From Pseudomonadota bacterium (GTDB lineage Bacteria; Desulfobacterota; Desulfovibrionia; Desulfovibrionales; Desulfovibrionaceae): a stretch of DNA of 47,092 nucleotides. Each line of letters begins with the position of its first letter. The first letter of the stretch is position 1. Of the stretch, positions 40,411 to 47,092 are shown in pieces. Both the position numbers and the translations under genes were made by a program. The stretch is taken from positions 1 to 47,092 of the forward strand of contig JAEWCY010000091.1 of assembly GCA_023390395.1 (NCBI GenBank), given 5' to 3'. The notes under the pieces were generated by a model. It had not been told where the DNA came from. It searched no databases and saw nothing but the letters and a program-made list of their open reading frames with translations.

Positions 40411-41271
40411 CTACTTCGCCCCGTCGCCCGCCTTGCCTTCCAGGGAGGCCAGCCGCCGCTCCATGTCGACGAGGCGCGCCTCCACCGAGGGCAGGCTTGC
40501 GGTCACGCGCGCCCGGCAGGCGGCGGACTCCTCCAGCAGGTCGTCGAGGATGAGGTTTTTTTCGAACCAGGCCCGCAGCATGGTGCTGAGATAACGCCGG
40601 CCCATTTCGCTCAAGTGCAGGTTGGAGCTGCCCCAGGTGCGGCCCTGCCAGGAGATGGGGATCTGGGCGATGTTGTAGCCACGGATCAGCGCGTTGAGCG
40701 ACAGTTCGATGGTGATGTTGAAATGGCAGGCCTTAAGCGGCCAGATGTCGCGGATCACCTCGGCCCGGTAGGCCTTGAAGGAATTGGTCAGGTCGTTGTA
40801 GCGCGTCCAGAAGAGCAGCTGCAGCATGTGGTTGACGATGCGGTTGGCGATGCGCTTGACCCGGGGGTAGTTGGAGCAGCGCGAGCCCTTGATGAAGCGC
40901 GAGCCGTAGACGCAGTCGAAGCCCTGGCCGATCTTGCGGTAGTAGGCGGCCACGTCCTCGGGGTCGTCGGAGCGGTCGGCCATGCAGATGACCAGGACGT
41001 CGCCCCGCGCCCGTTCCAGGCCGGCCCGGATGGCCCGGCCGAAGCCCCGGGGCGGCGTGCGGCGCACCACGACCACGCCCGGATCGGCGGCGGCCAGGGA
41101 CTCCAGCATCGCGCCCGTGCCGTCGGTGCTGTTGTCGTCCACGAGCACCAATTCGTAGGGAATGGCCTCGCGCCGCAACACGGCGACGAGGGCCTCGACC
41201 GTGGCGGCGATGTTGCCTTCCTCGTTGTGGGCCGGGATGACGACGGAAAGCACGGGCTGGCTGTTGTCCAT
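40411..41271 (-). CDS. Dpm1-like family 2 glycosyltransferase (polyprenyl-phosphate sugar synthase)
   Basis: A 286-residue GT-A enzyme. LSVVIPAHNEEGNI, VDDNSTDGT (44-52) and MADRSDDPED (97-106) are the motifs of dolichol-phosphate-mannose-synthase-like enzymes, and FNITIELSLNALIRGYNIAQIP is the conserved later block. There is no C-terminal membrane helix, as in the soluble Dpm1 form. Such enzymes move a sugar from a nucleotide to polyprenyl phosphate at the inner face of the membrane, supplying donors to GT39-type transferases; one such gene is nearby at 45115. A predicted coiled-coil ends the protein (about 255-286). Start is ATG 41271 behind AAGGAG. Confidence 0.9.
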   Translation of the reverse strand: MDNSQPVLSVVIPAHNEEGNIAATVEALVAVLRREAIPYELVLVDDNSTDGTGAMLESLAAADPGVVVVRRTPPRGFGRAIRAGLERARGDVLVICMADRSDDPEDVAAYYRKIGQGFDCVYGSRFIKGSRCSNYPRVKRIANRIVNHMLQLLFWTRYNDLTNSFKAYRAEVIRDIWPLKACHFNITIELSLNALIRGYNIAQIPISWQGRTWGSSNLHLSEMGRRYLSTMLRAWFEKNLILDDLLEESAACRARVTASLPSVEARLVDMERRLASLEGKAGDGAK

Positions 41272-41333
41272 GGACGGGCTCCTTGGGAAATATCACGCGC
41301 GAAGCGGGTTATGCCTCACGCCGGTGGCAGGCA

Positions 41334-42263
41334 TCAAGGGGAACCAGGGGAGCCATGAGCTTCCAACAGATGCCACCAGCCCGGATTTTCCCGCACAACG
41401 GCGGCGTAACGGGCCAGGAGCTCCCGGGACATGGCCAGTGCGGCGGCGTTTTTGTCCAGGCCCGGCGGCGGCGCGATGGGCGGTTCCAGGCGCAGGCGAA
41501 AGTCCGCCGTGCGCCCCGGGACCAGGAAGGCCGGGCACAGGACCGCACCGGCCGACAAGGCCAGCCGGGCCGGGCCGAGGGGCGCGCACAGCTTCCCGCC
41601 CGGAAAATCGAAGGCCTCGTGGCGGCCGAAGGACGGCTGTCCCGGGGCGTCGTCGAGGGTGGTCATGACCACGCCCCCGGCCAGCAGATGGGCCAGGGCC
41701 TGGCGCGTGCCCGGTCCCGGCGGCACGATCCCGGCCGGAATGCGGCCCTCGTATCGCCGGCGCAGGCGCAGGGCCACCTGGCGGCCGACAAACGACAGGC
41801 CCTCGGCGTTGAGGTAGCCGATCTGGAGCATGGGATAGCCCAGGAGCCCGAGGACCGTCAGCGGCAGCTGGGTCGGGCCGAAATGGCCGATGGGCAGCAC
41901 CGCGCCGCGCCCGGCGGCCAGGGCGGCGTCGAGGTGGGCAAGTCCCTCGATCTCCAGCACCTGCCCGAAATTGTCGCGGGTCATTCCCGGAAAGACGAAG
42001 ACCGAAAGCTGGTTGAGGTAGTGGGTCTCGAAGGCGGCCCGGGCCTGGGCCTCGCGGGCCGGCCCGGGCAGGTCCGGCCGCAGGCGGGCCACGGCGGCCA
42101 AGACCCGGCCGCGCCGCCCCGGGGAGGCGGCCCGGTGCAGCCGGCCCAGGAAACGCAGCAAGGCGAAGGCGTCGCGCGGCGGCAGGCGCTCGACGACAAG
42201 GCGCAGGGGATACCAGACCGCCAGGCGCAGCAGGTCGCGGGAAAGGCTCTCGGAAACGCGCAC
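41334..42263 (-). CDS. LpxL/HtrB-like lysophospholipid acyltransferase family protein
   Basis: A 309-residue protein. GAVLPIGHFGPTQLPL is the position of the HX4(D/E) active site, but here the last residue is Gln (His127, Gln132). QIGYLNAEGLSF, MTTLDDAPGQPSF and a Pro-rich late block (PAFLVPGRTADFRLRLEPP) match the LpxL/HtrB layout. An N-terminal hydrophobic helix would hold it on the inner membrane. Start is GTG 42263, two bases after the stop of the upstream radical SAM gene. It probably acylates a lipid or glycolipid made by the cluster. The substituted acidic residue leaves activity uncertain. Confidence 0.82.
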   Translation of the reverse strand: MRVSESLSRDLLRLAVWYPLRLVVERLPPRDAFALLRFLGRLHRAASPGRRGRVLAAVARLRPDLPGPAREAQARAAFETHYLNQLSVFVFPGMTRDNFGQVLEIEGLAHLDAALAAGRGAVLPIGHFGPTQLPLTVLGLLGYPMLQIGYLNAEGLSFVGRQVALRLRRRYEGRIPAGIVPPGPGTRQALAHLLAGGVVMTTLDDAPGQPSFGRHEAFDFPGGKLCAPLGPARLALSAGAVLCPAFLVPGRTADFRLRLEPPIAPPPGLDKNAAALAMSRELLARYAAVVRENPGWWHLLEAHGSPGSP

Positions 42264-42265
42264 GG

Positions 42266-43546
42266 TCAGCGGCCCCGGGCCTTTTGCACCAGGTCGAAAA
42301 CGTTCTCGATGTACGCCGTGCGGCCCTGGGTGTAGCGCACCGGTTCGAGGAGGTCGGCCCCGGGCGCGACGAGGCCTTCCTGCTCCGCCAGCTGCGCCAG
42401 GGCAGTGTGCGGCTCCACGCGCAGGCTGCTCAGCTCGAAATGGACCCGCCGGCCCATCCGCCGCCTGGCCCGGACGATGAAGCCGACCATGGCCAGGGCG
42501 TCGCGCAGGGTCTGGCCGGGCGGGTTCTTGAAAAAGTTGTAGCTGGCCTCGAAGCAGCCCATGTCGGCGACCTGGGCGAAGGCGGCGTCGATCTCGGCCC
42601 GGGTCACGGCCTTGCCAAGGGCTTGCAAAGCGGCGTCGCCGTAGGCGTCCGGGGAAAAGATCACGGCGTCGCAGCCGGCCCGGCGGGCGAGCTCCAGGAA
42701 ATCGCGCGTCAGCCCCCGCTCGGTGAACCAGGCCGACCAGGAAAGCCGCACGTCGCGGCGGACCATAGCCTCCATGACGGCCGCGGCATGGTCGGCCGGG
42801 GCGTTGAAGACCGAATCGAGAAAGGTGAAGCGGGCAAGGCCCCGGGCCTTGAGGCCGGCCAGCTCGTCGGCCACGCGCTCGGGGTCCTTTTTGCGGTAGG
42901 CCCGGCCGTTGAGAAAGCCGTAGGGGCAGTAGAGGCAGGAAAAGGCGCAGCCGCGCTTGGTCTCGACGCCGATACCCCAGGGCACGGCCGCGTAGGGGCC
43001 AAGGGGCACGGCGGCGAAGTCCGGGGACGGCAGGTCGGCGAAGTCCGCCTTGGCCGCCGGGCCGGAAAAGACCACCCGACCGGCCTCGCGCCGAAAGACC
43101 GAGGGCACGGTGGAAACGTCTCCCCCGGTCGCCAGGGCGGCGGCCAGGGCGGCGAAGGCCCCCTCCCCTTCCAGGTACACGCCGTAGTCGATGGCCGGAT
43201 AGCGGGCCATGACCGCCTCGGCGAACATGGAAAAGCCCGAGCCGCCGACCGCCAGGGGGCCGGAGAAGCCGGCGCGGACCACGTCCAGCACCCGCGCGAA
43301 CGGCGGCAGGTAGGACACGCTCACCCGGGTGTTGGTGGAGTCGATGTTGCGAAGCGACACCCCGACCATGTCCGGCCGGAACTCCGCCAGCGTTCGGGAA
43401 AGCTCCCCCAGCGGATCGGCCGCCGTGTTGGGGTCGCAGCAGGCGATCTCGTGGCCGGCCAGGGCGGCGGCCAGGCAGGCCAGGCCCACCGGATAGACCG
43501 GCGGCCCGTCGCCGCCGAGCCAGGACTGCACGAGCAGGATTCTCAC
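42266..43546 (-). CDS. B12-binding-type radical SAM protein
   Basis: A 426-residue protein. An N-terminal domain (PVYPVGLACLAAALAG, then VGVSLRNIDSTNTRV and YLEGEGAFA) precedes the radical SAM motif CAFSCLYC (Cys200, Cys204, Cys207). FTFLDSVFNAPADHAA, GCDAVIFSPDAYGDAALQALGK and ASYNFFKNPPGQTLRDAL are typical of the cobalamin-type group. Start is GTG 43546, overlapping the preceding radical SAM stop as GTGA. It is less similar to the paralog pair at 37732 and 43543 than they are to each other. The acyltransferase follows after two bases, so these three genes are tightly coupled. Confidence 0.88.
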   Translation of the reverse strand: MRILLVQSWLGGDGPPVYPVGLACLAAALAGHEIACCDPNTAADPLGELSRTLAEFRPDMVGVSLRNIDSTNTRVSVSYLPPFARVLDVVRAGFSGPLAVGGSGFSMFAEAVMARYPAIDYGVYLEGEGAFAALAAALATGGDVSTVPSVFRREAGRVVFSGPAAKADFADLPSPDFAAVPLGPYAAVPWGIGVETKRGCAFSCLYCPYGFLNGRAYRKKDPERVADELAGLKARGLARFTFLDSVFNAPADHAAAVMEAMVRRDVRLSWSAWFTERGLTRDFLELARRAGCDAVIFSPDAYGDAALQALGKAVTRAEIDAAFAQVADMGCFEASYNFFKNPPGQTLRDALAMVGFIVRARRRMGRRVHFELSSLRVEPHTALAQLAEQEGLVAPGADLLEPVRYTQGRTAYIENVFDLVQKARGR

Positions 43547-45081
43547 GAGCCGCGTCCCAGGAGTTTTTTGAGCAGCCGCTTGGCCGGGCCGGCCACGGCG
43601 AAAGCCAGCCGCCACAGCGGCGAAAGCGCCCCGGCGGAAAGGACCCGGGCCACGGGGCCGGCCGCGCACAGGGCCAGCAGCCGCGACGGGAACCGGCCGC
43701 CCTTGGCCAGCAGGATGAGGAAATTGACGTAGTCCGGCCGGCGCATGGTGTAGCTTTTGGTGTAGACGTCGCGCCGTTCGTCGGCGAGGAGCCCATCGGC
43801 GGCGGCCATGGCCGCGAGCTTGGTGCCCGGGTAGAGCACCAGGGAAAAGGGCTGGAGCCGAAAGGGCTTGGGAATTTTCGCGATGAAGCGCACGGACTCC
43901 AGGCGGTCCTCAAGGGTCTCGTAGGGCGTGTCCAGGATGAAGTCGTAGCTCGGGGGGAGCATCCGGTCCTTGTAGGCGTTCACGATCGCCATGGCCGCGA
44001 GCATCCTGTCGTTGCCCATGGCCTGGCGGTTGAACAGGGCCTGGATGCGCGGCGAGCCCGTCTGCACGCCCATCTGCATGTAGACCATGCCGGCGTCGAC
44101 CAAGGCCTCCATCTTCTCCCGGGTGATGGTGGCCGGACTGCCCAAGCAGGTGAAGGGCAGGCCGACGCGCGCCTTGTACTCCCGGCAGAACTCCCGGATG
44201 TTTTCCAGCGGCCTGGCGAAAAAGGCGTCGTCGGAAATCCAGACGTAGCCGATAAACGGCATGGCCAGGCGCACCTGCTCCAGTTCGGCCATGACGTGGG
44301 CGACGCCGCGCCAACGCAGGTAGCCCTTGGCCCCGTACAGGGACTTGATGGCGTCGTTGACGCAGTAGGCGCAGCGGTGGGGGCAGCCGCGCCCGGTCAT
44401 GGTCTGGTAGCCCACCCGGCCGAGCAGGCGCGAGACCGTGCCCCCGGCCAGGAAGCGCTCGGTCACGTCGGGTGTGAGCGCCACGATGCCCTCGCCCTCG
44501 ATCCAGATGTGGTGGTCCTCGTGCGACCAGTCCGGCGGCGGCAGGGCGTCGAGATCAACGGCCAGGGGCCGCACGGGATTGCGGGCCAGGCTTCCGTCCG
44601 GCCGGCGGGACCAGATGTTGGGGACCTCGGCCACGGACCGGCCGGCGGCCACGGCCCGGACCACGTCGAGGAGGGCCTCCTCGCCGTCGCCGACGCAGAC
44701 CATGTCCGCGACCTCCAGGCACTCCTCGGGCCGGATGGTCGGATGCACGCCGCCCCAGAGCACGGGCGCGGCGATGCTCCCCCGCAGGGCCCGGGTGATC
44801 TGGGCGGCGTTGTCGGCGTAGTTGGTCATGAGCGACACGCCGACCAGGGCGGCGTCGGCGCAAAGGGGAACGAGCGCGTCGAGCGCCTCGGCCGGATAGC
44901 GCTCGGGCGCGTCGGTCAGGGCGTCGCCCAGGGGATCGGGCAAAAAAACCAGGCGAGTGGCCACGCCCGCCGCCCGCAGGTACGACGAGAGGGCCCGCAC
45001 GCCGAAAGCCGTGATGTCGGGATAGGGCGAGATGAGGACGACGCACGGCGTCGTCCGAGGTTTCATGGCCTGTGACTGCAT
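43543..45081 (-). CDS. B12-binding-type radical SAM protein (paralog B)
   Basis: A 512-residue enzyme. The N-terminal domain starts VVLISPYPDITAFGVRAL and has VLWGGVHPTIRPEECL and CVGDGEEAL. The radical SAM motif is CPHRCAYC (Cys233, Cys237, Cys240), and the barrel has WISDDAFFARPLENI and MQMGVQTGSPRIQALFNR. Block order and spacing match the protein at 37732-39330, so the pair arose by duplication. Start is ATG 45081 or ATG 45066; neither has a strong ribosome binding site. Its stop overlaps the next gene as GTGA. Reaction unknown. Confidence 0.88.
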   Translation of the reverse strand: MQSQAMKPRTTPCVVLISPYPDITAFGVRALSSYLRAAGVATRLVFLPDPLGDALTDAPERYPAEALDALVPLCADAALVGVSLMTNYADNAAQITRALRGSIAAPVLWGGVHPTIRPEECLEVADMVCVGDGEEALLDVVRAVAAGRSVAEVPNIWSRRPDGSLARNPVRPLAVDLDALPPPDWSHEDHHIWIEGEGIVALTPDVTERFLAGGTVSRLLGRVGYQTMTGRGCPHRCAYCVNDAIKSLYGAKGYLRWRGVAHVMAELEQVRLAMPFIGYVWISDDAFFARPLENIREFCREYKARVGLPFTCLGSPATITREKMEALVDAGMVYMQMGVQTGSPRIQALFNRQAMGNDRMLAAMAIVNAYKDRMLPPSYDFILDTPYETLEDRLESVRFIAKIPKPFRLQPFSLVLYPGTKLAAMAAADGLLADERRDVYTKSYTMRRPDYVNFLILLAKGGRFPSRLLALCAAGPVARVLSAGALSPLWRLAFAVAGPAKRLLKKLLGRGS

Positions 45082-45114
45082 TTGCCGGAGGATGCCGGGG
45101 GGAGGTCCGCCTTG

Positions 45115-47092
45115 TCAAGGCGCGGGGGCGGCCGCGTCGGCGCTTATGACCAGGGGACGGGCCGGATCGAGCCAGAGCTGGGCCCCCGGGGTGAGGACGA
45201 AGGACAGGCCAAAGGCCCGGCCCGGGAGCGTGAAGTCGAGCCGCGCCGGCTTTTCGCAACCTTCGCCCGTTTCCGGGATGTCGCCGTGGCCCAGTTCCAG
45301 GCGGGCGAGCACCCGGCCGTCCGGGGTCAGGGCCGTGGCCGTCAGCCGCTGCCCCGGGGCGGTGAAGCGCGGGCAGAAGGCCACGGAGGCGGCCCCGAGG
45401 GGCGCGTCGAAAACGGCCGCGTAGCCCAGCACAAGCGGGGCGTCGGCCGCGTCGGACTGGACGTAGCGGCCCCACTGGCCCACGTGCGCCGCCTCGGTCG
45501 CCACGGCCGCCAGGGGACCGTCGCGCCGGGCCACCCGGTCGGCCGCGGGCATGGCCACGATGGCCGCCGCCGGCCGGGGGCGGTAGAAGGCGTAGCGCCC
45601 GGCCTTCTCGGCCGGCTCGTAGTACACGTCGAGCAGGTCCAGGAGCTTACGGGAAACGAACACCTGGCTGTCCACGAAACGCGCCGCGCTCCGGGAGCGG
45701 ATGTCCCCGGCCATGACCGAGTCCAGGATGGGGGCCAGCCCCAGATGGTCCAGGACGTCGGTCTCGTAGGCGTCATAGAGGCGCAGGCGCGGCCAGTGGG
45801 GGCCGCCGGCGAAGAGGTAGGCCCCCTCGGCATCCATGAGCACCGGGCCGGCGGTGGCGGCCAGCGCCGACCTGGCCTTGGCCACGGTCTCCAAGGCGGC
45901 GGGCGTGGGCCGCAGGTCGGCCGGGCCGGGCAGGTTCAGGGTGATGAGGGACGGAAGCAGCGAGGCCACGGCCAGGGCCCCGGCCAGGCGCGGCAGGGGC
46001 GGCCCCGGGGCCAGCCAGCGCCGGGCCGCGGCGGCCGCGCCCAGGGCGGCCACGGCGGCGACCAGGAGGAAATGGTTGGTGTCCGCGCCGGTCCACATGA
46101 GGGTGCGGGTGAGAAAGGGCAGGTAGGCGAGAAGGAGCGCATCGGCCAGGGGCAGCCGCCGCCGGCGCAGGCAGGAGACGAGCCAGGCGGCGTAGGCGCA
46201 CAGCAGCCAGGCGTGCTCGGCCGCGAAGCGCGACAGCCGCGACAGGGCGGCGGCGAGGCTGTTGTCCGCGTCCAGGGCGGTCATCTTTTGTGGAAACAAC
46301 ACCACCTGCTCGATGAGTCCCGGGCCGAAACAGGCCAGGGCCGCGCCCCAGCCGAGGCCGAGGGCCAGGACCTGGGCCAGGGCGAAAAAGAGGAACTCGC
46401 GGCGGGAAAGCACAAAAAAGCTCCAGCCCAGGGCGGCCGCGACCAGGGGCCAGGTCTGCTGCTTGGACAGGCTCGCCCCGGCGAAAAGCGCCGCCGCGAG
46501 CACGAGCCTAGCCCGTCCGGCCGCCTGGCCCCGACCGGGAGGCAGGGCCAGCGCCCCGCCAAGGAGCAGCCCCACGGCCAGGGCGTCGGGCTTGCAGAGG
46601 AAGCCGTGCCCGGCCTCGGGCAGGACGAGAAAGCCCAGGGCGGCCAGCCCGCCGGCGACGGCCCCGGCCTGGCGGCGGCCCAGGCCGAAAAGGGCCGCGC
46701 AAACAAGGGCGAGTCCGGCCAGGGCGGCCAGCCGGCCGCACCACAGCCCCGGCCCGGCGAGAAAGGAGAAGCCGGCGGCGACCAGGTAATAGAGCGGCGG
46801 ATAGAGCGTGACCAGGCGCGGGTAGGCTCCCCCCACGGGGTAGATGTCGCCCCCGTGGGCCAGCAGCCAGCCCTTGACCGCCTCGCGGCCCTCGATGGGG
46901 TTGGCCACGATGGGCGAGGCGAGTTGCGGCAGGCGCAGCTGGTGCAGCCCGTCGAGCACGCCAAGGGCCAGCGCCGCCAGGGCGTAGCAGGCCACGGCCA
47001 GGGCGAGCAGGTCGCCCAGACCGGCCAGCCGTGGCCGCCCGCGCCCGGCCCGGCCGACCAGGCCGGCCAGGGCCGCCAGCAGCCCGCCGGCC
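45115..47092 (-). CDS. GT39-like membrane glycosyltransferase, 5' end outside the window
   Basis: At least 658 residues; the frame is open to the window edge and no convincing start is seen (a GTG at 46995 lies within hydrophobic sequence). About ten membrane helices fill the first two-thirds. The loop with VKGWLLAHGGDIYPV and LYPPLYYLVAAGFSF resembles the first periplasmic loop of GT39/ArnT-like enzymes, and SKQQTWPLVAAALGW follows. The last 170 residues are hydrophilic and strand-rich, probably a periplasmic beta domain, a layout shared with the protein at 19447. It lies 33 bases upstream of a radical SAM gene on the same strand. Function is inferred from architecture only. Confidence 0.75.
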   Translation of the reverse strand, partial: AGGLLAALAGLVGRAGRGRPRLAGLGDLLALAVACYALAALALGVLDGLHQLRLPQLASPIVANPIEGREAVKGWLLAHGGDIYPVGGAYPRLVTLYPPLYYLVAAGFSFLAGPGLWCGRLAALAGLALVCAALFGLGRRQAGAVAGGLAALGFLVLPEAGHGFLCKPDALAVGLLLGGALALPPGRGQAAGRARLVLAAALFAGASLSKQQTWPLVAAALGWSFFVLSRREFLFFALAQVLALGLGWGAALACFGPGLIEQVVLFPQKMTALDADNSLAAALSRLSRFAAEHAWLLCAYAAWLVSCLRRRRLPLADALLLAYLPFLTRTLMWTGADTNHFLLVAAVAALGAAAAARRWLAPGPPLPRLAGALAVASLLPSLITLNLPGPADLRPTPAALETVAKARSALAATAGPVLMDAEGAYLFAGGPHWPRLRLYDAYETDVLDHLGLAPILDSVMAGDIRSRSAARFVDSQVFVSRKLLDLLDVYYEPAEKAGRYAFYRPRPAAAIVAMPAADRVARRDGPLAAVATEAAHVGQWGRYVQSDAADAPLVLGYAAVFDAPLGAASVAFCPRFTAPGQRLTATALTPDGRVLARLELGHGDIPETGEGCEKPARLDFTLPGRAFGLSFVLTPGAQLWLDPARPLVISADAAAPAP

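Noticed and set aside
1..47092. CRISPR arrays, tRNA genes, insertion sequences, prophage
   Set aside because: No regularly spaced repeats, cloverleaf sequences, transposases or integrases were found on reading the window.

Overview
The window is about 47 kb of very GC-rich (roughly 65-70 %) bacterial DNA from an anaerobe, most probably a sulfate-reducing deltaproteobacterium of the Desulfovibrio / Solidesulfovibrio type. That assignment is an inference. It rests on class II (NrdJ) and class III (NrdD/NrdG) ribonucleotide reductases with no class I enzyme visible, a cytoplasmic molybdopterin enzyme with a small ferredoxin, a heme-c chemoreceptor, a Ros/MucR regulator, DUF362 and PP-loop (PAPS-reductase-like) genes, and many B12-type radical SAM enzymes. 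No tRNA, rRNA, CRISPR array, insertion sequence or phage gene was seen.

Layout. 1-1279: a G/C homopolymer tract, then nrdG2 and arfB. 1355-3169 (-): heme-c chemoreceptor. 3436-6014 (+): SxtJ-like protein, DUF5989 mini-protein and NodU/CmcH carbamoyltransferase, closed by a terminator. 6073-7983: LysR regulator divergent from a two-gene unit of an unknown protein and a tautomerase-like protein. 8322-9159: two convergent small genes around a chain of three perfect inverted repeats. 9249-12136 (+): ferredoxin, MarR regulator and Mo/W-bisPGD oxidoreductase; the MarR gene and the oxidoreductase each have a near-identical operator-like site. 12147-19334 (-): nrdJ, lon, acyP, radC and holA. 19447-22986 (+): GT39-like membrane glycosyltransferase and a GT-B glycosyltransferase. 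23021-25420 (+): a ydaO-type c-di-AMP riboswitch, a 35-codon ORF with a strong ribosome binding site, and a KimA-like APC potassium permease. 25803-28485 (+): nrdG-nrdD with an unusually long overlap. 28548-31285 (-): DUF362 protein and acyl-adenylate ligase. 31440-32260 (+): two small exported proteins. 32288-33606 (-): PP-loop protein and MucR.

33969 to the end of the window (-) is an envelope or specialised-metabolite cluster. It holds a GT4 and two GT2 glycosyltransferases, four radical SAM proteins of the B12-binding type (two are clear paralogs), a lysophospholipid-acyltransferase-like protein, a GNAT-like protein and a GT39-like membrane protein cut by the window edge. Several of these genes are translationally coupled. 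This cluster is the best candidate for an undescribed pathway: a polyprenyl-phosphate sugar made by a Dpm1-like GT2 could feed the GT39 enzyme, while the radical SAM enzymes and the acyltransferase modify a lipid or glycan.

The best-supported regulatory observation is the c-di-AMP riboswitch directly upstream of a KimA-type permease, which links potassium uptake to c-di-AMP. The small ORF between them is unusual.
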